Below are positions 6,738 through 14,436 of a stretch of DNA of 38,186 bases, piece by piece. The DNA is from a virus. The notes below the pieces were generated by a model. That model did no database searches, was not told where the DNA came from, and was given only the letters and a program-made list of their open reading frames with translations. Numbering within the stretch: the first letter of the stretch is position 1; every line of letters starts with the position of its first letter. A program made the translations under genes and the position numbers. The stretch lies in the IMG/VR virus record IMGVR_UViG_3300037628_000606, positions 1-38,186 of that record, one strand, 5' to 3'.

Positions 6738-8861
6738 ATGATCTACCTAGATTTTGAGTCGAGGTCCAGAGCCAATCTGCCGAAGTGTGGTGCATCAGCT
6801 TATGCAATGGATCCGTCCACGCAGGTGCTGTGTGCTTTCTGGGCAATAGACAATGGGCCGGTCAAAGGCTGGCATCGAGCTCACCCGCACATAGCTGAGA
6901 GTCCACCACCAGAGGAATTCCTAGATGCCGTATCTGATGGGCATCGAGTAGAAGCCCACAACGCCGGCTTCGAGAGGGCGATCGTACTCCACTCGTGGCA
7001 TCGCGAATATCGCTGGGCGGCAGATCTCGCGAGTCAGCTGCGCAACCCCGAGCGATGGCGGTGCTCAGCCGCAAGGGCCGCCTCCTTCGGGTTGCCGAGG
7101 TCCCTTGATGGTGCGGCTATGGCCCTTCGTCTGACCGAGCGCAAAGACCCCGAGGGGAAGCTGCTGATCCACCTCCTCTGCAAACCACAGAAGGATGGTA
7201 GTTGGGCTGAAGATCCAGATCCTCTAGAGTACCTGTGGGACTACTGTGCCCAAGATGTCGTGACTGAGCGAGCCGTCTCGCAAGCGCTAATCCCGCTCAT
7301 AGACGACGAGCAGCGACTGTGGGAGGCTGACTGCCGCATGAACGAGAGGGGCTTCTCGCTGGACGCCCGTTTTGCTCGTGAGGCGTTGAGCCTCGTAGAC
7401 GAGGAGAAGGCAGAGCTGAATGCGGAACTATACGAGTTGACGCTCCACCACGTCGAGCGGGGTACGCAGCGGGCCCGCTTCATTAAGTGGGCCGATTACA
7501 TGGGTGTTCACCTCTCGAACACCAAGAAGGAAACGGTGACGGAGTTGTTAGAGTCGGGCGACCGTTTACCCAAAGCGGTGAGGCGTGGCCTCGAGATCTT
7601 GCGGACCGTGAACATGACAAGCGTGACCAAGTTCAAGACCGCACTGGTCTCGGTGTGCGACGACGGCAGGTTGCGGGACACTCAGATGTTCCACGGAGCT
7701 AATACCGGTAGGTGGACAGGCAAGGGGATACAGCCTCACAACTTGCCCAGGGGCGTGTCGCCAGTTGGCTGTGAGGAGATGGCCTTGGATGCTAGTCTCG
7801 ACCTCGAGGATTTCCGCCTTCTCCATGGGTCGCCGACCGAGAAGTTGTCCGCCGCTATACGCGGGTTGTTCGTTGCTTCTAAGGGCTTGCATCTGTTCGT
7901 CGCCGACTACAGTGCAATCGAGGCTAGGGTGCTCTGCTGGCTAGCAGGTCAGGAGGACGCTGTCGAGCTCTTTCGCCGGGGGGACGACGTCTACATGGAC
8001 ATGGCCGCCTCGGTCTATGCTTGTGAGCTTCGCGACGTAGACTCCGACAAGCGCTTCGTCGGCAAGCAGGCTGTCCTCGGTCTCGGATACGGTATGGGCG
8101 CGACCAAGTTCAGCGACAACGTGAGGATGCTAGGCCTACGCTTCGGCTTCAAGGCCGACATGCCACTCGGCTTCTACAAGTCTGTCGTTGACGTGTACCG
8201 CCGGGAGAAGTACCAGCAGGTCGCCGAGTTCTGGGGCGTGCTCGAGCGGGCCGCGATCGCAGCCGTGAGGGAGGGTGGGATGCACCTAGCAGGGGACAAG
8301 CTAGCGCTCGCTATGCGCGGCAGGTTCCTCCGCATCAGACTGCCTAGCGGCAGGATGCTGTCCTACGCCGAACCTATGCTCGCTCTCCGCACCCTGTGGT
8401 ACTTTTCAGCTGTCAACTCCGAGCAAGAGAAGGTCTCATTACCTGTCCGCACGAAGCGGGGTGAGGCTGTGCCCTGGGTACGAGCCAAGAAGACGGCAGA
8501 GGAAAGAGGTTGGACCTTACTGCGTGATGAGCCGAGTGACCGTGACGGTGAGGAGCTAACCTACATGACGGCCCGAGGTATGGGAGCCTGGATCCGGGAG
8601 GGCACCTATGGCGGGAAGCTCGCGGAGAATGTCACACAAGCGGTAGCCCGGGACGTACTCGCCGGCGCGATCTTGAGGGCTGACGCGGACTACGAGTTTC
8701 ACAAGGTCCTCCTAACCGTGCACGACGAGATCATCTGTGAGGCCCCTCCCAATACCAACATAGCTAGGTTTGCGCGCCTGGTCGGCGAGCCGCCTGAGTG
8801 GGCTCCTGACCTGCCCGTAGACGTGGAGCCCTGGCACGGACCGAGGTACGGCAAAGCATGA
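6738..8861 (+). CDS. polA: Family A DNA polymerase with 3'-5' exonuclease
   Basis: Replicative polymerase, 707 aa from the ATG giving MIYLDFES. This start puts exonuclease motif I (LDFE, residues 4-7) at the N-terminus as is usual; an upstream TTG adds 20 residues unlike the family. Exonuclease motif II is HNAGFERA and motif III YCAQDVV. Polymerase motif A is DYSAIEARV (Asp390), motif B near 438 is KRFVGKQAVLGLGYG, and motif C is VHDE near 661. All catalytic acids are visible. It follows nuclease and SSB genes and overlaps the next small gene by ATGA. The phage therefore probably replicates with its own polymerase plus the leftward-encoded primase-helicase. Confidence 0.95.
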   Translation: MIYLDFESRSRANLPKCGASAYAMDPSTQVLCAFWAIDNGPVKGWHRAHPHIAESPPPEEFLDAVSDGHRVEAHNAGFERAIVLHSWHREYRWAADLASQLRNPERWRCSAARAASFGLPRSLDGAAMALRLTERKDPEGKLLIHLLCKPQKDGSWAEDPDPLEYLWDYCAQDVVTERAVSQALIPLIDDEQRLWEADCRMNERGFSLDARFAREALSLVDEEKAELNAELYELTLHHVERGTQRARFIKWADYMGVHLSNTKKETVTELLESGDRLPKAVRRGLEILRTVNMTSVTKFKTALVSVCDDGRLRDTQMFHGANTGRWTGKGIQPHNLPRGVSPVGCEEMALDASLDLEDFRLLHGSPTEKLSAAIRGLFVASKGLHLFVADYSAIEARVLCWLAGQEDAVELFRRGDDVYMDMAASVYACELRDVDSDKRFVGKQAVLGLGYGMGATKFSDNVRMLGLRFGFKADMPLGFYKSVVDVYRREKYQQVAEFWGVLERAAIAAVREGGMHLAGDKLALAMRGRFLRIRLPSGRMLSYAEPMLALRTLWYFSAVNSEQEKVSLPVRTKRGEAVPWVRAKKTAEERGWTLLRDEPSDRDGEELTYMTARGMGAWIREGTYGGKLAENVTQAVARDVLAGAILRADADYEFHKVLLTVHDEIICEAPPNTNIARFARLVGEPPEWAPDLPVDVEPWHGPRYGKA

Positions 8862-9049
8862 AGAGTAAGAGACCGGTTCTCTCTATAATCCTGAGAGATC
8901 AGAGGGGTAGGCTAGTCTGTAGGATACCGTGCGACAGTCAGGGGTCCTTGGACTTGATGAAGGAGAAGTGTGAATATAAGGGACGCAAGTATAAGTACGT
9001 CGGCTTCCATGAGAACGCCGCCACCTTCATAGAGATCGATGAAGCCTGA
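8858..9049 (+). CDS. Small hypothetical protein after polymerase
   Basis: 63 aa, not recognised. ATG overlaps the polymerase stop (ATGA), and its end overlaps the helicase start by 11 bases, so it sits in a coupled chain. Predicted beta-rich: a first hairpin (LSIILRDQRGRLVCRIP) followed by a basic KGRKYKYVGF strand. It has two cysteine-containing stretches, but their spacing is not a clear zinc motif. Its place between polymerase and helicase suggests a replication accessory role, which is inference only. Confidence 0.68.
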   Translation: MKSKRPVLSIILRDQRGRLVCRIPCDSQGSLDLMKEKCEYKGRKYKYVGFHENAATFIEIDEA

Positions 9050-10913
9050 GCTCTGGGGTCACCAGCGGAACGAGCTGGACAACTATTACGACGACCCGTC
9101 CCGCGGTCTGCTCTGGTCGATGCGCTCGGGCAAGTCGAGGGTAATCATCGAGAGCGCCTGCCGACTCCACCGTGAGGGTCGAATAACAGGCCTACTCGCG
9201 ACGGCGCCGAACGGCGTGCACGCGCAGTGGATCAGTCGTCAGTTCCCCCTCTGGGCCACGGGACCGATCGGTGAGATGCTGGCATGGCGCTCGTCCTCCA
9301 CTTCGCCGGCTGACGTCGACCGGTTCTTGAAGGATCCAGAGGGACTCCACGTGTTGACCGTCAACGTGGAGGCACTCCAGATCAAACGCGTCCAGGACAT
9401 CATCCGTAGGTTCCTCAAGTTACATGGTGGTGGTGATACCGTCATGGCCGTGTTCGACGAGAGTCACGACTTTAGATCGCCCGGCGCGAGGCGCACGAGG
9501 CTGGCCCGGGGTTTGGCTAGGCGTTGCAAGTTCCGGAGGATCCTGACCGGCACCGCCTCGGATAACAGCCCGCTCCACCTCTTCTCGCAGTTCGAGCTGC
9601 TCCAGCCGTGTGCCCTAGGCCACAGGACTTACTCCTCCTTCAAGGCGCACCATGCCGAGTACAGGGAGCAGAGGAGAGCGGACGGCCGGTCCTACCCTCA
9701 ACTTACCGGATACAGGAATCTCGAGGAGCTCCGGGACTGGGCATCCCTGTGGGCCTCGGTCGTCACGCGTGCTCAGGCAGATGTCCCTGAGGTACTACTG
9801 ACCGAGCGCGTCGTGCAGCTCAGCTCCCCACAGCGACGTGCTTATGACGATCTAGCACGTGACGCTTTGCGGATTGATGCCGAGGGGGAAGGGGAGATCG
9901 AGGTACGTAAGCATCTCATGAAGATGCAGCAGGTGCTCGGCGGTTTCGTCCACTTCAATGATACTTATGGCAACCACGTCCATGCTATCAAGGGACCTAT
10001 ACCTCGGATCAAAGCAATGGTCGAAGAGGTGCTTGGCTCTGAGCCACTCCGCGTGATTGTTTGGTGCCGTTTCAGGGAGGACATACGCTTGTGCTGCCTC
10101 GCCCTGCGCGAGGCCGAGGTGAGGGTGGTCGAGTATCACGGGGGTGTATCAGACGATGACAAGGAGGCTGCGATCGCCGCGCTCCAGGATGGTCCCGCCC
10201 CGATCGTCTTCGTCGGCCAGCCGCAGGCTGCGGGACAGGGTCTCGACCTGTCAGCGGCCTCGACGGTGATCTGGTACAGCCACGTCTACGGCGACGCGAT
10301 CGTAAGGGAGCAGGCCTCGGCCCGCGCCTCCGTCAAGGGTGGCGACCGCGTCGTGATGGTCGACCTGGTCGCCGAGGACACGCTGGATATCGGTATGCTC
10401 GAGGCGCTCCACGACAAGGCCGAGCTGGGTGACAGACTTACCGGCAACGGCCTAGCCGAGTTGCTGGCGGGAGGTTCACCAGCACTTGTAGACGCTGGCC
10501 CTTCTCGGATACCTGTGAATGAGTTCTCACAGTATGATTCTTCCATCGAATCTACCGGGTTACAAGAACCCACCCCACGCATAGCTGAGGAGATAGACAT
10601 GGCACAGCGTAAGGCAGCGACCAAGAAACCCGTCGCCAAGAAGAAGGCGACCAAGAAAACCCCGGCGAAGCCCAAGGGTCCGACCATCAGCGACACCGCC
10701 CGCAAGGCCATCAAGGCCGGCGCGACCAACGCGGAGGCACTCGCCACCGTCAAGGCCGCCCACCCCGACGCGAAGACCACCATGGCCAGCGTCGCCTGGT
10801 ACCGCAACGACATGCGCAAGGCCGGTCAGAAGGTGAAGACCTCCCGCGAGATCAGCGCCGCACGCCGCGCCAAGGAGAAGAAAGCCAAGGCCGCTGAGGA
10901 CAAGAAGTCCTGA
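9039..10913 (+). CDS. SNF2-like superfamily 2 helicase with histone-like tail
   Basis: 624 aa. The helicase core spans about 1-480: Walker A variant WSMRSGKS (26-33), DEAH-type box DESH (140-143), motif III LTGTASDNSP, and the C-terminal lobe with VGQPQAAGQGLDLS and the motif VI region REQASARA near 420-430. This matches phage DEXH/SNF2-like ATPases that remodel or unwind DNA. The C-terminal 104 residues are different: a Lys/Ala-rich histone H1-like stretch followed by a small WY-containing domain also found in two later genes. That part has its own ATG and AGGAG ribosome site at 10599. Its codons are noticeably more C/G-ending than those of the core, suggesting a fused, originally separate gene. 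Confidence 0.88.
   Translation: MKPELWGHQRNELDNYYDDPSRGLLWSMRSGKSRVIIESACRLHREGRITGLLATAPNGVHAQWISRQFPLWATGPIGEMLAWRSSSTSPADVDRFLKDPEGLHVLTVNVEALQIKRVQDIIRRFLKLHGGGDTVMAVFDESHDFRSPGARRTRLARGLARRCKFRRILTGTASDNSPLHLFSQFELLQPCALGHRTYSSFKAHHAEYREQRRADGRSYPQLTGYRNLEELRDWASLWASVVTRAQADVPEVLLTERVVQLSSPQRRAYDDLARDALRIDAEGEGEIEVRKHLMKMQQVLGGFVHFNDTYGNHVHAIKGPIPRIKAMVEEVLGSEPLRVIVWCRFREDIRLCCLALREAEVRVVEYHGGVSDDDKEAAIAALQDGPAPIVFVGQPQAAGQGLDLSAASTVIWYSHVYGDAIVREQASARASVKGGDRVVMVDLVAEDTLDIGMLEALHDKAELGDRLTGNGLAELLAGGSPALVDAGPSRIPVNEFSQYDSSIESTGLQEPTPRIAEEIDMAQRKAATKKPVAKKKATKKTPAKPKGPTISDTARKAIKAGATNAEALATVKAAHPDAKTTMASVAWYRNDMRKAGQKVKTSREISAARRAKEKKAKAAEDKKS
10599..10913 (+). CDS. Internal in-frame start: histone-like protein with WY domain
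   Basis: An ATG in frame with the helicase is preceded by GAGGAG at good spacing and would give a separate 104-aa basic protein (MAQRKAATKKPVAKKK and on). Residues 1-27 are Lys/Ala/Pro-rich like histone H1 or bacterial HU tails. Residues about 28-75 form the WY domain (ISDTARKAIKAG, then AKTTMASVAWYRNDMR), with Trp67 and Tyr68. The tail is again basic. No stop separates it from the helicase, so it is either an alternative product or a fusion that retained its ribosome site. A DNA-compacting or DNA-binding role is likely from composition. Confidence 0.6.
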   Translation: MAQRKAATKKPVAKKKATKKTPAKPKGPTISDTARKAIKAGATNAEALATVKAAHPDAKTTMASVAWYRNDMRKAGQKVKTSREISAARRAKEKKAKAAEDKKS

Positions 10914-10937
10914 CCGTCCCAGCGTCAGGGGATCCGA

Positions 10938-10963
10938 GCCGCGGCGGCAAGAGCCGTCGCGGC
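10938..10963 (+). terminator. Strong GC hairpin after helicase
   Basis: GCCGCGGCGGC (10938-10948) pairs with GCCGTCGCGGC (10953-10963) around the tetraloop AAGA, with one G-T wobble. Only a short, mixed T-containing stretch follows. It lies 24 bases after the helicase stop and just before the nucleotide-metabolism cassette, so it could act as a partial terminator or as an mRNA 3'-end stabiliser. Confidence 0.55.
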
Positions 10964-10998
10964 GTCGTCCCTTCTAGTGATACTGAGGAGGGTTGGAG

Positions 10999-11886
10999 AT
11001 GGCTAGGGATCTACTCGCCGCGCCATGCACATGGTGCGAGTACAACGGTGAAGGATACTGGCAAAGGGAAACGCACGCAGAGTTCTGTCCATGGTATCTC
11101 ATAGCTGGGCTCGAGCCTCGGCTCCACTTCCTGCGCTCCTTTGGCAGGACGCAGAGTGTGCTGGATGGCATGCTGGTCGACGTCGATAGGTTCCACCGAG
11201 AGGTACTCGAATTCACTCCACCCGATAAGCCGACCCTGCTCAGTGAAGATACTGAGCGAGACCTGCGGACTTGCCTCGACGAGGAGCTGGCCGAGTATGA
11301 CGAGGCGACAGCGATAGACGACAAGGCAGATGCGCTAGTCGACCTTGTCTACTTCGCCCTCGGTGGCCTGCTCAAGATGGGCGTCGCCCCCGGTGCCGTG
11401 TTCGCTCAGGTCCACGAGGCGAACATGCGGAAGAGGCGGGGCACCAATGACACGAGGCCAAAGCAGCATGTAGACGCGGTCAAGCCGAAGGGCTGGACTC
11501 CGCCGATGATTGACGCCCTCCTGAGAGCCTCCCCTTTAGACGTGCTGCTTGCCACCCATATGTCCCCCCTGTTCGGTGTTTGTGCCGCGGTCAGGAAGGA
11601 ACGAGGTGACCAGTACAATCAGGCCGGCGTCGACCTAGGGGACTACTTCCCATTCGACCACGTCAGCCACGCGCAGATGGTCCACGTGAAGGGGACGCGT
11701 CTCCGCGCCGAGGTTCAGGGGTCTAACTTCAATCCCGAGTTCTCTGCGCTACGCGAGCACCTGAGGGACCTCGTCAACTACGCCTGCTTTTGGTACGAGT
11801 TCGCGCTCGAGCAGGAGGACGACAAGGCTACTGCTCTACGCCTTCCCCGATTCTCGACACGGCAATCCTTGGAGGGAAGTGAGTGA
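10999..11886 (+). CDS. MazG-like NTP pyrophosphatase fused to DUF1599 domain
   Basis: 295 aa, ATG preceded by GAGGAGGG. N-terminal CTWC (10-13) with His27/Cys30 looks like a small zinc motif. The middle is an all-alpha NTP-pyrophosphatase of MazG type: EELAEYDEA (Glu95, 96, 99) and DDKADALVDL (Asp111, 115) supply the metal ligands, followed by EANMRKRRG. Residues about 170-270 resemble DUF1599 (nucleotide-modification-associated domain 1): RKERGDQYNQAG, VHVKGTRLRAEVQ, LREHLRDLVNYACFWYEF. It probably hydrolyses a (d)NTP to the monophosphate. Its stop overlaps the start of the thymidylate-synthase homologue, so product and next enzyme are coupled; dCTP is an attractive but unproven substrate. 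Confidence 0.78.
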   Translation: MARDLLAAPCTWCEYNGEGYWQRETHAEFCPWYLIAGLEPRLHFLRSFGRTQSVLDGMLVDVDRFHREVLEFTPPDKPTLLSEDTERDLRTCLDEELAEYDEATAIDDKADALVDLVYFALGGLLKMGVAPGAVFAQVHEANMRKRRGTNDTRPKQHVDAVKPKGWTPPMIDALLRASPLDVLLATHMSPLFGVCAAVRKERGDQYNQAGVDLGDYFPFDHVSHAQMVHVKGTRLRAEVQGSNFNPEFSALREHLRDLVNYACFWYEFALEQEDDKATALRLPRFSTRQSLEGSE

Positions 11887-12821
11887 CGATCTACAAGGGC
11901 TTTGCTGCCCAGTATACCGACCTACTACAAGGGCTCCTCGACCCGTCCGCCTTCCGCGAGACGAACGAGAGAACGGGGGTTGGCGTCTCCTTCATGCCAC
12001 AGGGGTGGAGCCTCACCGTCAACGTAGGGCGTGGGCTCCCACTCATCAACCTCCGCAAGACGTACCCCCGCACCGCCGCGGCAGAGGTCGAGTGGTTCGT
12101 CTCCGGGGAGAGGTCGCTCGACATCCTACATAGACACAGCGTCCACATGTGGGATGACTTCGCTTATAGAACTACTCGCCCACCTGGCATGGCGGTCGGG
12201 ACGGCTTACGGCTACCGGTGGCGGAAGCACTTCGGCCGTGACCAGCTGAGGGAGGCGGTCAGCACCTTGATCGAGGATCCTACTAGCCGGCGGGTGGTCG
12301 TGACCGCTTGGGACCCGAGCGAGGATGGGATGCGATCAACGCAGGTAGCCACCCCGTGTCCGTTCGGTTTCAGCCTGTCGACATCGCGGATGCCTCCGAA
12401 CAAACCTCGACCGCAAGACAGCCACCCAGTAGACGCAATGAGGTATGCAACAGAATCCTCAAGGCGCATGCTCAACTCCTCCCTGTGGATCCGGTCGAGC
12501 GACGTGTTCGTCGGCTTGCCCTACGACGTGATGGGTCACGCTGTGCTAATGGGTATCCTCGCGGCCGAGCTCGGCATGCAACCCGGCTGGCTACACGTGT
12601 CGCTCGCCCACCCGCATCTATACGATGTCCACAGAGAGATGGCACGGGAAGGCCTCGAGCACATCACACTGAGGAGGATGATGGCACCACATATCGTCGT
12701 ACCTCACGTGACCCTGAGCGAGGTCGAGGAGATGCCGGGTATCCTGGTCGCGACGTACGAGACAGCGCAGAGCCTGACAGACTGGCCGCTCTTCAACCCG
12801 AGGCCGGAGGTGGTGAAGTGA
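11883..12821 (+). CDS. Thymidylate-synthase-fold enzyme, probably dCMP-specific
   Basis: 312 aa, GTG start overlapping the previous stop (GTGA). Family landmarks: VEWFVSGERSLDILHRHSVH with MWDDF, YGYRWRKHFGRDQL, DPTSRRVVVTAWDP, catalytic Cys159 in TPCPFGFSL, RSSDVFVGLPYDV, and the AHPHLY segment. In dUMP-specific synthases the last-but-one motif reads GxPFN, the Asn fixing uracil; here Asp215 replaces it, as in T4-type dCMP hydroxymethylase (Asp179). The usual PCH is PCP, and about 20 extra residues follow the catalytic loop. This predicts dCMP methylation or hydroxymethylation rather than dTMP synthesis. Plain ThyA remains possible if other pocket changes compensate. Confidence 0.85.
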   Translation: MTIYKGFAAQYTDLLQGLLDPSAFRETNERTGVGVSFMPQGWSLTVNVGRGLPLINLRKTYPRTAAAEVEWFVSGERSLDILHRHSVHMWDDFAYRTTRPPGMAVGTAYGYRWRKHFGRDQLREAVSTLIEDPTSRRVVVTAWDPSEDGMRSTQVATPCPFGFSLSTSRMPPNKPRPQDSHPVDAMRYATESSRRMLNSSLWIRSSDVFVGLPYDVMGHAVLMGILAAELGMQPGWLHVSLAHPHLYDVHREMAREGLEHITLRRMMAPHIVVPHVTLSEVEEMPGILVATYETAQSLTDWPLFNPRPEVVK

Positions 12822-13252
12822 TGACAAACAAATGGGACGAGAGGTTCTGTGGACTCGCTGCTCAAGTCGCCGTCTGGTCTAAGGATCCAGAAAGGAAAGT
12901 CGGCGCCGTGATCGTCAACCCCGACCGGCGGGTGGTCGGGGTCGGCTACAACGGCTTCCCTCGTGACGTGTCCGACACGGCTGAGAGGCTGAACAACGTC
13001 GAGGAGCGACGACTCATGTCGGTCCACGCCGAGACGAATGCCGTCCTAAACGCTTGGTCCATGCGGGGTTCGACGCTCTACTCCACCTCCTTCCCGTGCG
13101 CTGGCTGTGCCGGGATTATCATCCAGGCTGGGATATCCAGGGTGGTCGCTCCACTACCAGAGAAGGACAGTAGTTGGGCTACTTCATGGGACATGGCTTT
13201 GGCCATGTTCAAAGAAGCCGAGGTGAATACTTACCTATATAGAATTCGATGA
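12821..13252 (+). CDS. Deoxycytidylate (dCMP) deaminase family protein
   Basis: 143-aa zinc deaminase. HAETNA (His69, catalytic Glu71) and PCAGC (Cys93, Cys96) give the complete zinc/catalytic set, and KVGAVIVNPDRRVVGVGYNGFPRD is characteristic of dCMP deaminases rather than cytidine or tRNA deaminases. The ATG shares one base with the previous stop (TGATG); the reading frame remains open far upstream but overlaps the synthase gene, so that extension is rejected. It converts dCMP to dUMP and would balance the pool used by the preceding synthase homologue, as in T4-like nucleotide modules. Confidence 0.88.
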   Translation: MTNKWDERFCGLAAQVAVWSKDPERKVGAVIVNPDRRVVGVGYNGFPRDVSDTAERLNNVEERRLMSVHAETNAVLNAWSMRGSTLYSTSFPCAGCAGIIIQAGISRVVAPLPEKDSSWATSWDMALAMFKEAEVNTYLYRIR

Positions 13253-13686
13253 AGACTAGGGAGAGATCTCTCTGGCGGTGGCTCGCGAAGGCGCGTGCGG
13301 ACGGGTGTCACCTCGAACGGATAGAGAACGTTCTCTCCAGGTCCACGCCCGACGTTGAGGCCTCCGCGGGTGTAGGGGGATTCTGGGTCGAGCTGAAGTC
13401 GGCCGAGAGACCGGCCCGTCGGACAACCCTGATCCGCGTCAAGTTCCAACACGGTCAGTCCCGCTGGCTCGAGCGGAGGTGGAACTTCGACCGCTGCGCC
13501 TGGCTGCTGATCCAGGTCGGACCGGCGAGGTACATGATCCCCGGGGTGCACGCCCCGGCAGTGGAGCGGGGTATGACCGAGGACGATCTCGCGATGCACT
13601 CAATAGTCCGCGGAGACAGGTCGCCGGACGAGATCCTGACGGCCGCCTCGAACATCATATGGGGAGGAGACAATGAAGAAGAGTAG
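13249..13686 (+). CDS. VRR-NUC-like PD-(D/E)XK nuclease
   Basis: 145 aa, start overlapping the deaminase stop (ATGA). A small restriction-endonuclease-like fold is suggested by Asp35 (RSTPDVEAS), the strand FWVELKSA with Glu48 and Lys50 (ExK), and QHGQSRWLERRW, which supplies the conserved Gln and helix of VRR-NUC or Holliday-junction-resolvase-like phage nucleases. The later AWLLIQVGPARYMIPG strand pair also fits that fold. It probably processes branched DNA or degrades host DNA. The C-terminal 40 residues are acidic and not assigned. Its end overlaps the next small gene by 14 bases. Confidence 0.75.
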   Translation: MKTRERSLWRWLAKARADGCHLERIENVLSRSTPDVEASAGVGGFWVELKSAERPARRTTLIRVKFQHGQSRWLERRWNFDRCAWLLIQVGPARYMIPGVHAPAVERGMTEDDLAMHSIVRGDRSPDEILTAASNIIWGGDNEEE

Positions 13687-13846
13687 AGCGGAGTGGAGAC
13701 GCCGACAGGATGTCCGAGATCTTCTGCCTCTCTGCCGAGAGGAAAGGATCACAGCAGGCCACTGCATATTCCTGGTCTTCATCGTCGTCCTGCTGATTGC
13801 TGCCGTGGTCTACTGGGGTCCTGAGATAGACGCCCTTTTTGACTAG
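13673..13846 (+). CDS. Small single-span membrane protein
   Basis: 57 aa, with an excellent GGAGGAG ribosome site 4 bases before ATG. A basic, probably cytoplasmic N-terminus (MKKSRAEWRRRQDVRD) precedes one hydrophobic span (about 32-49, IFLVFIVVLLIAAVVYW) and a short acidic end. Charge distribution predicts N-in, C-out. It overlaps the nuclease gene in another frame and closes the tightly packed rightward operon before a 100-bp gap. Function unknown; similar size and topology are common among early host-modifying proteins. Confidence 0.72.
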   Translation: MKKSRAEWRRRQDVRDLLPLCREERITAGHCIFLVFIVVLLIAAVVYWGPEIDALFD

Positions 13847-13878
13847 GGGGCTCTTATTAATGTTTCGCTAATGCTGGC

Positions 13879-13915
13879 TTGAGGGGTACCCTTCCCTTAC
13901 AGTATCCTTTATGAT
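13879..13915 (+). promoter_or_regulatory. Possible sigma70-like promoter for accessory genes
   Basis: TTGAGG (13879-13884) and TATCCT (13903-13908) are 18 bases apart; TATGAT (13910-13915) is a closer -10 match without a good -35. It lies in the largest gap of the rightward block, just upstream of a set of genes whose codon use differs, so a separate promoter is plausible. Confidence 0.4.
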
Positions 13916-13951
13916 CCTCGTATGCTTATCACATCAACCAACGAGGCGATC

Positions 13952-14101
13952 ATGAACAAGCGCGACGCACAGAGCCACGTCGACGGCAACCGGAAAGCAG
14001 CTGAGGTCGCACGCAAGGCAGGACATGCTGGTACCGCGAACTTCCGCGAACGCCTTGCCAATGCGATTGAACGTGAGCACAACCTGAAGGGAACCAAGTA
14101 G
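13952..14101 (+). CDS. Small basic helical protein
   Basis: 49 aa (MNKRDAQSHVDGNRKAAEVA and on), not recognised; an in-frame ATG at 13922 would add 10 residues but lacks a ribosome site, whereas GAGG precedes the chosen ATG. It is highly charged and largely helical, with no membrane span. It ends directly at the start of the next gene (TAG then ATG). Arginines are almost all CGN, unlike the AGG/AGA-rich replication genes, marking the start of a block (13.95-15.02 kb) that may have been acquired separately. Confidence 0.6.
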   Translation: MNKRDAQSHVDGNRKAAEVARKAGHAGTANFRERLANAIEREHNLKGTK

Positions 14102-14431
14102 ATGCTTTGGTACCTGAGCCGGCACAACCAACCAGAGACGGATGCTGAAGGGACTACAGTGTTCTACGGTCCCTTTGAAGAGACCCAGGCTTGCACCGTT
14201 CCTGAAGATCTCCTTGCCACCATGTATGCGCACCGCATCAAGTACGGCTACGTGGTTCCTGGCGAGTTCACTGACTGGTCGGTTCAAGGCTTTGGTGCCA
14301 ACGAGTTGGATTGCTACGACGTAGAGATCCGTGATCCTGAGATGATTGAAGAGAAGGAAGAACTTCGCAGGATCGGCGAGCTTGGTGAGAACAGTCTTTG
14401 GAATCTATTCTGCAACCGCTCAAGGGACTAA
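14102..14431 (+). CDS. Hypothetical protein
   Basis: 109 aa, beginning immediately after the previous stop. Not recognised. Aromatic-rich N-terminal half (MLWYLSRHNQPE, VFYGPFEE) with beta propensity, a central AHRIKYGYVVPGEF segment, and an acidic helical end (EMIEEKEELRRIGELGE). No signal, membrane span or cofactor motif. Codon use (CTT, GGT, CGC) differs from upstream genes and matches its two neighbours. Reality is supported by gene packing and length; function unknown. Confidence 0.68.
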   Translation: MLWYLSRHNQPETDAEGTTVFYGPFEETQACTVPEDLLATMYAHRIKYGYVVPGEFTDWSVQGFGANELDCYDVEIRDPEMIEEKEELRRIGELGENSLWNLFCNRSRD

Positions 14432-14436
14432 GAACA

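Noticed and set aside
12308-12820. Long upstream extension of the dCMP deaminase frame
   Set aside because: It overlaps the synthase gene, has no family similarity, and a coupled ATG at 12821 gives a normal deaminase length.
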